From: REEB95 sp963785735
GTDB lineage: Bacteria; Pseudomonadota; Alphaproteobacteria; ATCC43930; CGMCC-115725
Direction of reading: 5' to 3'
NCBI GenBank assembly: GCA_963785735.1
Contig: CAWAWJ010000001.1
Coordinates: 744,001-808,000 of the forward strand
Length of the DNA: 64,000 nucleotides
In this document: piece after piece, positions 49,737 through 57,853 of the stretch
How the letters are laid out: every line of letters begins with the position of its first letter
Position numbering within the stretch: position 1 is the stretch's first letter
Position numbers and translations under genes: made by a program
The notes under the pieces: generated by a model
Database searches by the model: none
Told to the model about the DNA's origin: nothing
What the model saw: the letters and a program-made list of their open reading frames with translations, nothing else

Positions 49737-50519
49737 ATGCCGTTCATTCGCGCCGGCGCCTTATCCGTCCATTACCAGATCGAGGGCGATCCGGCTTTGC
49801 CGGTGGTGATGCTGTCCAATTCGCTCGGCACCAATCTCCATCTCTGGGACGCTCAAATGCCCGCGCTGCTGCCCAAATTCCGCGTGCTGCGCTACGACAT
49901 GCGCGGCCACGGCCTGACCGATCTTCCCACGGGCGAGGCCTATACCATGGACGAGTTGGCGGATGACGCGCTCGCGCTTCTGGACGCGCTCAAGCTCGGC
50001 CGTGTGCATTTCTGCGGGTTGTCGATCGGCGGCATGATCGGGCAGAAGCTCGGCGCCAAGGCGGGCAAGCGGTTTCTCTCGCTCACCTTGTGCAACACCG
50101 CCATGGTCATCGCCACCTTCCAGATCTGGCAGGACCGCCTCGCCTCGGTGCGCCAGGGCGGCATGGCGGCCATCGTCGAATCGGTGTTGCAGCGCTGGTT
50201 CACCGCGGATTTTCACCAGACCCATCCCGAGACGATAGCGGGCTATCGCAACATCTTGCTGCGCACTCCGGCAGCCGGCTATATCGGCTGCTCGCTCGCA
50301 ATCCGCGACGCCGATCTCACTTCCGACGCCGCCCGAATCGCCTGCCCCACGCTGGTGGTGGTGGGCGAAAGCGACATGGCGACGCCGCCCGAAACCGGCC
50401 GGGCGCTCGCACAAACCGTCAAGGGCGCGAAACTGGTCGCGCTGAAGAACGCCTGCCACATATCGGCGGTGGAGCAGCCGGCGGCGTTGAACGCGGCGCT
50501 TTTGGGTTTTCTGGCGTAA
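49737..50519 (+). CDS. Alpha/beta hydrolase, 3-oxoadipate enol-lactonase-like
   Basis: This 260-residue hydrolase has the PcaD-type layout: VVMLSNSLGTNLHLWDAQ, YDMRGHGLTD, nucleophile elbow GLSIGGMIGQ (Ser near residue 94), the acid in VVGESDMATP and the His in NACHISAVEQP. Close to PcaD, which opens 3-oxoadipate enol-lactone in the beta-ketoadipate pathway, but no other pca gene is nearby. The assignment is therefore family-level. The ATG at 49737 has GGGGAGG upstream. Confidence 0.82.
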   Translation: MPFIRAGALSVHYQIEGDPALPVVMLSNSLGTNLHLWDAQMPALLPKFRVLRYDMRGHGLTDLPTGEAYTMDELADDALALLDALKLGRVHFCGLSIGGMIGQKLGAKAGKRFLSLTLCNTAMVIATFQIWQDRLASVRQGGMAAIVESVLQRWFTADFHQTHPETIAGYRNILLRTPAAGYIGCSLAIRDADLTSDAARIACPTLVVVGESDMATPPETGRALAQTVKGAKLVALKNACHISAVEQPAALNAALLGFLA

Positions 50520-50544
50520 GACGTCGCGCATAAGCCGGCGCGTC

Positions 50545-50578
50545 AAATAAAAGGACGGCCCCGTTGAAGGGGCCGCCC
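50545..50578 (-). terminator. Intrinsic terminator of the small PEP-CTERM gene, minus strand
   Basis: On the minus strand GGGCGGCCCC-TTCAAC-GGGGCCGTCC is followed by TTTTATTTG. It lies 50 bases downstream of the small PEP-CTERM gene and faces the hydrolase gene. Confidence 0.85.
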
Positions 50579-50628
50579 AAATTACGATCCAACAGGAGAA
50601 ACAGGGAAGCTTTTAGAAACCGGCCGGA

Positions 50629-50802
50629 TTAGCCGATCTTGCGCTTGATCCAGGCCGCGGCGCCCGGGATCGCGATGCCCAACAGGGCGAGGGTCGAAGG
50701 TTCCGGCGTCAGGGACACGGCCTGCGCCGCGAAAGCGGGCGCGGCCACAAGCACGAAGACGGCGGCGGCGAAGCCAATGCGCGCGGATTGGCGAAAGAAC
50801 AT
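50629..50802 (-). CDS. 57-residue PEP-CTERM protein made of a signal peptide and sorting tail only
   Basis: The protein has an N-terminal signal peptide (FAAAVFVLVAAPAFA, cut near residue 26), four linker residues, and then a PEP-CTERM sorting signal TPEPSTLALLGIAIPGAAAW ending in the basic IKRKIG. There is essentially no mature domain in between. AAAGGAGTG lies 5-10 bases before the ATG at 50802, so translation is credible, and a terminator follows. It would be a substrate for an exosortase, none of which is encoded in the window. It lies 29 bases downstream of a longer PEP-CTERM gene. Confidence 0.75.
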   Translation of the reverse strand: MFFRQSARIGFAAAVFVLVAAPAFAAQAVSLTPEPSTLALLGIAIPGAAAWIKRKIG

Positions 50803-50831
50803 TTTTTCACTCCTTTGATGCGGGGCGCGGT

Positions 50832-51530
50832 TCATGCTTGTCCCCATCGCCCCAAATGCCAGCGGCGGGCCAGGCCAAGGCCCGCGAATACGCCGCCCAG
50901 GAGGGCAAGCGTGCCGGGCTCGCTGATATTGGTTTGCGTCACGGGCTCGATCTCGGCCGATAAATCGATGGTGCAGTAACCGCACGCCGCGCCGCCGGGG
51001 AGGCCCGCGGCGTCGTCCGCCCAGATCCAATCGGCGCCGGCGCCGATGCCGGCGATGGTGCCCCACGGGCCCACGCCATTGGCGCCGAAGCTTGCCACGG
51101 CGCCGGTCGGCTGGACCCAGCCTTGCGGCAGGGCGGCATTGTAGTTGGCGTCGTTGTAGATGCCCCGCCAGTTCGTCGTATTGGTGAGCAGGGTCTGCGC
51201 GCCGTTGGCGAACTGGAAGCCGGCGCCGCTGAGCGAGAAGCTGCCGATGACTCCGCCCGGGCCGCCATAGTTGATGGCTTCGATCTGAATGTAATTGATG
51301 ACGCCCGGCGTGAGCAGGGTGGGTGAGATGCTGAATGCCGTCGACCAGTTATTGCCCGAAGCGACGAGCGTGCCGAGCGTGGCGTCGCTGGTGCTGACAT
51401 AGACGTAAAAGGCGTTGTCGGCAGTGAGGTCGCCGCTGATTATCGTGGCGTCGGCGGCGCGCGGCGCCGCGAGCACAGCCATCGCCGCCAGAAAGATGGC
51501 GGCAAGCCCCGGAACCGGAAATTTCTTCAT
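50832..51530 (-). CDS. PEP-CTERM exported protein, 232 residues
   Basis: The protein has a signal peptide (LAAIFLAAMAVLAAPRAADA) and a beta-rich mature domain of about 175 residues with many Gly, Asn and Thr. The C-terminal sorting signal has SEPGTLALLGGVFAGLGLAR with the motif written SEPG rather than canonical PEP, followed by a basic tail. A CGYC pair lies just before the tail. The start at 51530 matches the signal peptide. The mature domain is not recognised. It is upstream of the 57-residue PEP-CTERM gene on the same strand. Confidence 0.75.
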   Translation of the reverse strand: MKKFPVPGLAAIFLAAMAVLAAPRAADATIISGDLTADNAFYVYVSTSDATLGTLVASGNNWSTAFSISPTLLTPGVINYIQIEAINYGGPGGVIGSFSLSGAGFQFANGAQTLLTNTTNWRGIYNDANYNAALPQGWVQPTGAVASFGANGVGPWGTIAGIGAGADWIWADDAAGLPGGAACGYCTIDLSAEIEPVTQTNISEPGTLALLGGVFAGLGLARRWHLGRWGQA

Positions 51531-51777
51531 GATCGAAAACGGCGTTGCTGTTTTTGGATCATGGCCGGGAGTTTGCGGTATTTCGCGAAACATACAAGTA
51601 ATATCGTATAAATTCCAAGTCAAACTTAAGCATAATTACTCTATAATCAAGCTAAGATTAAATAAGATTTTTTAACATTTGATCAGGATGCAATGAATCC
51701 AGTCTATTCCAGATTATTCATTTGGTAAAGATTTGTTATACTTACCCGACTGAAACCATGATTGTCGGGAGGGGTTC
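51531..51777. other. AT-rich divergent intergenic region
   Basis: Bases about 51595-51760 are much richer in A and T than anything else in the window apart from the 41.4-kb palindrome. They include AATTACTCTATAATCAAGC and AAGATTAAATAAGATTTTTTAA. TATAAT-like hexamers are present on both strands, consistent with divergent promoters for the PEP-CTERM genes and the DUF1330 gene. GGGAGGGG precedes the DUF1330 start. No gene is seen. Confidence 0.55.
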
Positions 51778-52083
51778 ATGTCGGCTTATTGGGTAGCGCG
51801 TTCGCGCATCGTCGATCCGGTCGAATACAAAAAATACACCGACCGCGTGCCCGCCATCGTGGCGAAACACAAGGGCAAAGTGCTGGCGCGCGGCGGCCGT
51901 TACCAGATCATGGAAGGGCCGCAGAAATTCCATCGCTTCATCGTGATCGAATTCCCAAGCCTCGAAGCCGGCGTCGCCTGTTTCCAGTCGAAGGAATACC
52001 AGGAGGCGGCCGCCTTCCGCCGGAGCGGGGCGGGCGAGGTCGAGAACGTGATCGTGGAAGGCGGGGACGCGACCCCGATCTAA
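51778..52083 (+). CDS. DUF1330 family protein
   Basis: The 101-residue ferredoxin-like-fold (dimeric alpha/beta barrel) protein starts MSAYWVARSRIVDPVEYKKY and has KHKGKVLARGGRYQIMEGP and FPSLEAGVACFQSKEYQ, the family's conserved segments. The function of the family is not established. It has a good ribosome binding site and convergently overlaps the DUF599 gene by 4 bases. Confidence 0.88.
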   Translation: MSAYWVARSRIVDPVEYKKYTDRVPAIVAKHKGKVLARGGRYQIMEGPQKFHRFIVIEFPSLEAGVACFQSKEYQEAAAFRRSGAGEVENVIVEGGDATPI

Positions 52084-52808
52084 CGTTTTGACCTTCTACG
52101 AAGATGGCGCCGTGGCGCTTTGTCCCGCATATGGCCCGCGACCAGCTTTGCCGCGGGCGAGCGGTAATGGTGCAGATAGAGAATGACGATGACGCCGAGC
52201 GTTGCCAGCATGAACCAGCCGGGCCCGAGGAACCACGCCAGCAGGGCGATGGCGAAATAATAAGTTTGTATCCCGCCGTTGTAACTGGAGATAGCATAGG
52301 ACAGTAGCGCCTCGAGTTCGCGCGCGGCCGTGGCGTGCCGGGCGCGTTCCGCCGCCTGGGGCGCCGCGCCGATCAGCGCGCCGTAATAGCTGAACTGCCT
52401 GAGCGCCCAGGTGAAGCGGAAGAACGCCACGGCGAACACGCCCAGCAGCGCCAGCAGCTTGAACTCGAACAGCGCCTCGCTCATCGGCGCGGCGAAGCGC
52501 AAGCCCGCCACCACGCCATAGGCGCGATCGATGCCGCCTATCACGCCGACCACGCCGGCGATCACCAGCATCGTCGTCGAGGCGAAGAACGAAATGCTGT
52601 TGACCGTATGGCCGACCAGCGTCGCGTCGGCGATGCGGATGTCGCGCCGCAACATCTCGCGCATCCATTCGAAGCGCACCCGCTGCATGCCGAGATGGAT
52701 GGCGTTACGGTTGGGAAAGAGCCGCGTCGTCGCATAGTCATAGCCGAGCCAGGCGAGCAGGAACCACAGCAGCGCCGCCCAGTCATATGGGCCCAGATCG
52801 ATAGACAT
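52080..52808 (-). CDS. DUF599 integral membrane protein
   Basis: The 242-residue protein has four main hydrophobic segments and the DUF599 patterns MQRVRFEWMREMLRRDIRI, ATLVGHTVNSISFFASTTML and a FRFTWALRQFSYYGALIGAAP motif. The C-terminus is strongly basic (RRHLRRRSKR). Role unknown. The start at 52808 is 11 bases after the stop of the upstream PagL-like gene on the same strand, so they may be co-transcribed. Confidence 0.85.
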   Translation of the reverse strand: MSIDLGPYDWAALLWFLLAWLGYDYATTRLFPNRNAIHLGMQRVRFEWMREMLRRDIRIADATLVGHTVNSISFFASTTMLVIAGVVGVIGGIDRAYGVVAGLRFAAPMSEALFEFKLLALLGVFAVAFFRFTWALRQFSYYGALIGAAPQAAERARHATAARELEALLSYAISSYNGGIQTYYFAIALLAWFLGPGWFMLATLGVIVILYLHHYRSPAAKLVAGHMRDKAPRRHLRRRSKR

Positions 52809-52819
52809 GGCCTAGAGGC

Positions 52820-53353
52820 TTACCAGCTGCCGATCGGAAAGGAGAACACCAGCAGGATATTTTCCTCGCCGGGATTCTTGCTGCTGAAGCCGGCGTTGGA
52901 GATGTGATCGAAGGCGATGCCGATGCGCGAATCGTCGTGGAAGCGGTAATCGAAACGCGCGCCGGTCTTGAACTCGAAGGCCTCGCCCAGATTCTTGCCG
53001 TTGCCCTGGTGGTAATAGCCCACCGAGGCGTTGGGCACGATCACGAAATGGTCGCCGATATGCAAATCGAGGTTGAATCCGGCATAAGCGAATCCCGCCT
53101 TCCGGTTGGTGGCGAAGACGCCCATCATCGGGTGGACGAAATAATAGCCATGGGCGAAATCGTATTCGGCGCGGCCTTCCCAGGCCTTGTGGTTGTGGAG
53201 GAAGTCGTACATGCCGCCGCTGACCGCCAGCAGGCCGGGATCGTTTCCGGTGAGATTTTGGAGCCAATCGGCGCGGGCGGCGGTTGAGCCGAGGCACAAG
53301 CCCGCGCACAGGATCGCGCTTCGCGCGATTCGTCTGGTCCAATTCCCCGGCAT
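52820..53353 (-). CDS. Acyloxyacyl hydrolase/lipid A 3-O-deacylase, PagL-like
   Basis: The 177-residue outer-membrane beta-barrel has a signal peptide ending near ARA (residue 29). The barrel has alternating aromatic strands and the catalytic pair in AFDHISNAGFSSKNPG near residue 146, matching the His-x-Ser-Asn site of PagL, and a C-terminal aromatic strand VFSFPIGSW. PagL removes the 3-position acyl chain of lipid A. The start at 53353 is chosen to give a proper signal peptide. Confidence 0.82.
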   Translation of the reverse strand: MPGNWTRRIARSAILCAGLCLGSTAARADWLQNLTGNDPGLLAVSGGMYDFLHNHKAWEGRAEYDFAHGYYFVHPMMGVFATNRKAGFAYAGFNLDLHIGDHFVIVPNASVGYYHQGNGKNLGEAFEFKTGARFDYRFHDDSRIGIAFDHISNAGFSSKNPGEENILLVFSFPIGSW

Positions 53354-53443
53354 AAGCGGCAACCCCCCAGTCACACGCAGTTCGGGCCATCTTAAGGCCT
53401 GGCCCCGTTCTGGCAAGGGTGGTCTGGCGAAGGTTTTGCGGGT

Positions 53444-54412
53444 CTAGATCCGGCGCTTCATGCGCTCGGTCGCCGCCACCAGCTCGGCGCGGATGCCCGG
53501 CTCCATGGCCGAATGGCCGGCATCGGGCACGATCACGTAATGCGCCTCGGGCCAGGCGTGGTGGAGCGCGTCGGCCGAGGCGATCGGGCACACCATGTCG
53601 TAGCGCCCCTGGACAATCACTCCCGGCAGGGCGCGGATGCGGGCGATATGCGCGAGCAGATCCTGCTTCGGCCCGATCACGTTGCGGCGGAAGTAATGCG
53701 CCTCGATCCGCGCCAGGCCCAAAGCCATGCGGTCCTCGCCGAAGGCCGCGACCGTGTCCGGGCTCGGCAGCAATGTGGAGCACACGCCTTCATAGGTGCT
53801 CCAGGCGCGCGCCGCCGGCAGATGCACCGCGGGATTGGGGTTTTCCAGCCGCTTCGAATAGGCCGCGAGCAGGTCGTTGCGCTCGGCCTCGGGCACGAAG
53901 CCCGAAAAGGCCCGCCAGGCCTCGGGGAAGACCATGCGCATGCCGTAGAGGAACCAGTCGATCTCGCTCTGGCGGCAGAGGAAAATGCCGCGCAGCACCA
54001 GGCCGAGGCAACGTTCGGGAAAGGCCTCGGCATAGGCCAACGCCAATGTCGAACCCCAGGAGCCGCCAAACACCAGCCAGCGCTGGATGCCGAGATGGAC
54101 CCGCAGCCGCTCGATATCGGCGATCAGATGGGGCAGGTCGTTGTCCTTGGTCTCGCCCAAAGGTGTCGAGCGCCCGGCACCCCTCTGGTCGAACACGACG
54201 ATGCGGTAGAAATGCGGATCGAAGAAGCGGCGGTGGGTTGGGGTGGCGCCGGCGCCCGGGCCGCCATGGAGAAACACCGCCGGCATGCCCGCCGGATTGC
54301 CCGATTGCTCCCAATACATGCCGTGCAGCCGGTCGAGCGCGAGCGCGCCGCTTTGATAGGGCTCGATGGGCGGGAACAGATCCTGGCGGCCGAGGCGCGG
54401 ATGGTCGGGCAT
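53444..54412 (-). CDS. pip: Prolyl aminopeptidase
   Basis: The 322-residue alpha/beta hydrolase removes N-terminal proline from peptides. It has the family signatures FLHGGPGAGATPTHRRFFDP, FDQRGAGRSTP, the nucleophile GGSWGSTLALAYA (Ser near residue 118), the acid in VQGRYDMVCP and the His in PDAGHSAMEP. No signal peptide, so cytoplasmic. The gene stands alone, with no close neighbour on its strand. Confidence 0.95.
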   Translation of the reverse strand: MPDHPRLGRQDLFPPIEPYQSGALALDRLHGMYWEQSGNPAGMPAVFLHGGPGAGATPTHRRFFDPHFYRIVVFDQRGAGRSTPLGETKDNDLPHLIADIERLRVHLGIQRWLVFGGSWGSTLALAYAEAFPERCLGLVLRGIFLCRQSEIDWFLYGMRMVFPEAWRAFSGFVPEAERNDLLAAYSKRLENPNPAVHLPAARAWSTYEGVCSTLLPSPDTVAAFGEDRMALGLARIEAHYFRRNVIGPKQDLLAHIARIRALPGVIVQGRYDMVCPIASADALHHAWPEAHYVIVPDAGHSAMEPGIRAELVAATERMKRRI

Positions 54413-54549
54413 GACCCAGCCAGTCTAATTGCCGGCGCGAAGAAAGGGCAATAAGACTCAATATTTTGCTGGGTTTTCACGGCCTGAGCCGCGCGAAAAC
54501 CCAGCGGGGTGCAACCTTTCATTAACCATCTTGGCCCTTAACTGCCGCG

Positions 54550-56034
54550 ATGGCGCATATCGCTTCCTTCGTCCTGCCCAAGAGCCGTTTCGGCGTCTCG
54601 CTGCCGCTTTGCGTCGGGCTCGTGGCCTTCGTCACGGTGCTGGCCTCGGGCCCCGGCCTGCTGGGCGATCCCGACACCTATTGGCACATTGTAACCGGGC
54701 GCTGGATCATCGCCCATCACGCCATCCCGCATATCGACTTGTTTTCCAATTCGCTGGCGGGCGCGCCCTGGGTTGCGCAGGAATGGCTGGCGGAAATCAT
54801 CTTCGCGCCGCTCTATGACGGTTTCGGCTGGAACGGGCCGATGCTGGTCACGGCGCTCGCCTTCGCCGCGACACTCGCCATCCTCACCCGCGCGCTGCTG
54901 CGCTATCTCGAGCCGGTTCACGCGCTGGCCGGCATGGCGACGTCCTGGGGCCTGGCGCTGCCGCATCTGCTGGCGCGCCCGCATGTGCTGACGCTGCCGG
55001 TTCTGGTGCTGTGGTTCGCCGCGCTCGCCGCCGCGCGTTCCGAAAACCGCTCGCCGCCGCTCTGGCTCGCGGGCTTGATGACGCTCTGGGCCAATCTCCA
55101 TGGCGGCTATGTATTGGGCCTGGTATTCGCGGCGCTCTTTGCTGGCGAGGCTTTGCTCGCCGCGTCCAGCCGGCGCGCGCGCGGTGCGGTCATCCGCCAA
55201 TGGGCGCCGTTTTTGGCGCTCACCCTCGCCGCGTCGCTCATCACGCCCAACGGGATCGACGGGGCGCTCTTCCCGTGGAAATTGATGCAGATGAAATTCG
55301 CGCTCTCGGTGCTGATCGAATGGCAAAGCCCGAATTTCCAAAGCGTCCAGCTGCTCGAAATCTGGCTGATGCTGGCGCTGTTCACCTGCCTGTCGTTGGG
55401 CGTCAAGTTGCCTTGGACCCGCGTTGCCATGCTGCTGCTGCTCCTGCATATGAGCCTCGCGCATCAGCGCCATGCCGAAATCCTCGGACTCGTGGCGCCG
55501 CTTCTGGTCGCCGAATCAATCGCCAAGCAATTGCGCCGCGCGCGCCTGGCCTCCGCCTCCAATCTCGACGATATTTTCGCCGGTCTTTCCGGCCGGCCGA
55601 GTCTCGCCGGGCTCCTGGGCGCGCTCTTTATCTTTGCCGGTTTGAGCGCGGTTTATGTGGCACACCCCATCACCCGCGAGCCTGACAGCTATACACCCGC
55701 GGCGGCGCTCCAGGCGGCCGAAGACGCGCATGTCAACGGCCCGGTGATGAATGATTACGGCTTCGGCGGCTATCTCATTTTCCAGGGTGTCGCGCCCTTC
55801 GTGGACGGCCGCGCCGATCTCTATGGCGACGATTTCCTGAAGCGTTATGTCGAAGCGACGCGCGGCGTGACCGGCGATCTGCCGAAGATGCTCGACCGAT
55901 ATCACACCGGCTGGACGCTCTTCGCCGCCAACACCACGGCGGTGACGCTGATGGACCATCTGCCCGGTTGGCGCCGGCTATACGCCGACGAGACCGCCGT
56001 AGTCCATGTGCGGGATAAGAAACAAAAGCTCTAG
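54550..56034 (+). CDS. Polytopic membrane protein, GT-C-like glycosyltransferase candidate
   Basis: The 494-residue protein has about ten hydrophobic segments. The first periplasmic loop holds an acidic motif LLGDPDTYWHIVTGRWI (Asp pair near residues 39-41), as in GT-C glycosyltransferases. A C-terminal soluble part has NDYGFGGYLIFQ and FVDGRADLYGD motifs seen in unassigned membrane proteins of alphaproteobacteria. Substrate and function are unknown. Its 3' end overlaps the convergent MetE-core gene by 4 bases. Confidence 0.75.
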   Translation: MAHIASFVLPKSRFGVSLPLCVGLVAFVTVLASGPGLLGDPDTYWHIVTGRWIIAHHAIPHIDLFSNSLAGAPWVAQEWLAEIIFAPLYDGFGWNGPMLVTALAFAATLAILTRALLRYLEPVHALAGMATSWGLALPHLLARPHVLTLPVLVLWFAALAAARSENRSPPLWLAGLMTLWANLHGGYVLGLVFAALFAGEALLAASSRRARGAVIRQWAPFLALTLAASLITPNGIDGALFPWKLMQMKFALSVLIEWQSPNFQSVQLLEIWLMLALFTCLSLGVKLPWTRVAMLLLLLHMSLAHQRHAEILGLVAPLLVAESIAKQLRRARLASASNLDDIFAGLSGRPSLAGLLGALFIFAGLSAVYVAHPITREPDSYTPAAALQAAEDAHVNGPVMNDYGFGGYLIFQGVAPFVDGRADLYGDDFLKRYVEATRGVTGDLPKMLDRYHTGWTLFAANTTAVTLMDHLPGWRRLYADETAVVHVRDKKQKL

Positions 56035-57059
56035 CGCTTCCCTTTGAGCTCGGCGCGCAACAGCGCCGCGCCCGCGACCAGCGCTTTGAGCTTGTCGCGC
56101 GCGAGCTTGCGGTCCATCGGCGCCATACCGCAATTGGTGCATGGGAAAAGCTTCTCCGGCGCGACATAGGACAACGCAGTCTTGAGAACACCCGCCACCT
56201 GCTCGGGCGTCTCGGCTCGGTCATTGGCGACGTCGATCGCGCCCAGCAGAACGTCCTTGCCCTTGAGCAGGCCCAACAGCCGCACCGGCACCTTCGAGTT
56301 GATGCATTCGAGCGAGACCTGATTGATCTTGCTTTTGGCCAGCACCGGAAAGACCTTCTCGTATTGCCGCCATTCCGCGCCCAGCGAGGATTTCCAGTCG
56401 ATATTCGCCTTGATGCCGTAGCCGTAGCAGATGTGCACGACGGTGGCGCATTTGAGCCCTTGCGCCGCGCGTTCCAGCGCCGCCACGCCCCAATCGCTCA
56501 CCTCATCCATGTAGACGTTGAAGGCGGGCTCGTCGAACTGAATCACGTCGCAGCCCAGCGCTTCGAGCTCGCGCGCCTCCTCGTTGAGGAGTTCGGCGAA
56601 GCGCATCGCCATCTTGACGCGGTCGCCGTAAAACCGGTCGGCGATGGTGTCGATGATGGTCATCGGCCCGGGCAAGGTGAATTTGAGCCGGCGCTTGGTG
56701 TGGGCGCGCGATATCCGCGCCTCGGTCGCATGCACGCTGCCTTTGCGCGTGAGCGCGCCGGTGACGGTCGGGACTTCGGCCTCGTAGCGGTTGTTGCGGA
56801 TGCCCATCTTGACCCGCGTGGCGAAATCGATGCCGGCGAGGTTTTCCAGGAAGCCGTGGACGAAATGCTGGCGCGACATCTCGCCGTCGCTGACGATGTC
56901 GATGCCGATATCCTCCTGCTCTTTGAGCGCCAGGATGGTGGCGTCGCGCTTGGCCTCGGCGAGGGCCGCGCCCTCGGCCGCCCAGGGCGCCCACAGCATC
57001 TTGGGTTTGGCGAGCCAGGTGGGCTTGGGCAGGCTGCCGGCGATGGTCGTTTCGAGCAT
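56031..57059 (-). CDS. MetE-core family methyltransferase, paralogue 3, last gene of the aromatic-acid operon
   Basis: The 342-residue MetE-type barrel starts MLETTIAGSLPKPTWL and has SDGEMSRQHFVHGFLENLAG, the VIQFDEPAFNVY motif, and zinc-ligand candidates in VVHICYGYG and PCTNCGMAPM. It is only distantly related to the other two paralogues in the window and closer to methionine synthase core proteins. It follows the alpha/beta hydrolase by 25 bases on the same strand and is therefore part of the benzoate-CoA ligase operon. A demethylating or methyl-transfer role is conceivable but unproven. Confidence 0.83.
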   Translation of the reverse strand: MLETTIAGSLPKPTWLAKPKMLWAPWAAEGAALAEAKRDATILALKEQEDIGIDIVSDGEMSRQHFVHGFLENLAGIDFATRVKMGIRNNRYEAEVPTVTGALTRKGSVHATEARISRAHTKRRLKFTLPGPMTIIDTIADRFYGDRVKMAMRFAELLNEEARELEALGCDVIQFDEPAFNVYMDEVSDWGVAALERAAQGLKCATVVHICYGYGIKANIDWKSSLGAEWRQYEKVFPVLAKSKINQVSLECINSKVPVRLLGLLKGKDVLLGAIDVANDRAETPEQVAGVLKTALSYVAPEKLFPCTNCGMAPMDRKLARDKLKALVAGAALLRAELKGKR

Positions 57060-57084
57060 TCGTTTTTCCTCCCCGAACCGCCTT

Positions 57085-57846
57085 CTACACGCGGGCGATG
57101 AAACGCGCCATGGCTTCAAGCGTGGATTTCTCCTGGTCGCGATGGGGCGAGTGCCCACTTTGAGCCAGCACCAGGCGCTCGAACGGGCCTTTCACCCGCC
57201 TTTCGATGGCGTCGAGTTGCTTGAGCGTGCCGTATTGGTCGTCCACGCCCTGGATCGCCAGGACCGGGCAGGCTATCCCGGGCAGGAATTCCTCGATGTT
57301 CCATTGGCGGAATTCGGGCGACAGCCAGACATTGTTCCAGCCGCGGAACACGGCGTCGGCGTCGTCGTGATACCGGCTGAGCCGGCGGCGCAATTCGCCC
57401 CGGTCGAATTCTGTCTTAGCCTCGGCGATTCCGGCGATCGAAATGCCCTCGACGAAGACATGCGGCGCTTCGAGCGCCAGCGCCCGCACTTTCCATTTGC
57501 CCGCGCCGGCATGGATGAGCGCGATCGAGCCGCCGTCGCTGTGGCCGACCAGGATGGGATCGGCGATGCCGAGCGCGTCGCGCAACGCCGGCAGATCTTC
57601 GAGCGCCTCGCGGTGCATGTAGTCGATCGGGCGAGGAATCATCATCGGCGCCGAATTGCCGTAGCCCCAGCGCGAATAGGTCACCGTGCGGGCACCCGTG
57701 GCGGCGGCGAGCTTCTCCGGGAAATCGCGCCACATCGAAAGCGATCCGAGCCCCTCATGCAGCACGATCAATTCGGGCCCGCCCGGGCGCGTCGGCGGCA
57801 AGTCCTGGTATTCGATGCGGTGGCCGGCGAGATTGACGAAGGGCAT
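57085..57846 (-). CDS. Alpha/beta hydrolase of the aromatic-acid operon
   Basis: The 253-residue hydrolase has LIVLHEGLGSLSMWRDFP, YSRWGYGNS, the nucleophile elbow LVGHSDGGSIALIHA (Ser near residue 101), the acid in IQGVDDQYGT and the His in AQSGHSPHRDQ. Hydrolases of this kind accompany box-type benzoyl-CoA degradation and benzoate transport genes in other proteobacteria. It starts 7 bases after the LivF-like stop. Confidence 0.85.
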   Translation of the reverse strand: MPFVNLAGHRIEYQDLPPTRPGGPELIVLHEGLGSLSMWRDFPEKLAAATGARTVTYSRWGYGNSAPMMIPRPIDYMHREALEDLPALRDALGIADPILVGHSDGGSIALIHAGAGKWKVRALALEAPHVFVEGISIAGIAEAKTEFDRGELRRRLSRYHDDADAVFRGWNNVWLSPEFRQWNIEEFLPGIACPVLAIQGVDDQYGTLKQLDAIERRVKGPFERLVLAQSGHSPHRDQEKSTLEAMARFIARV

Positions 57847-57853
57847 GGATCGC

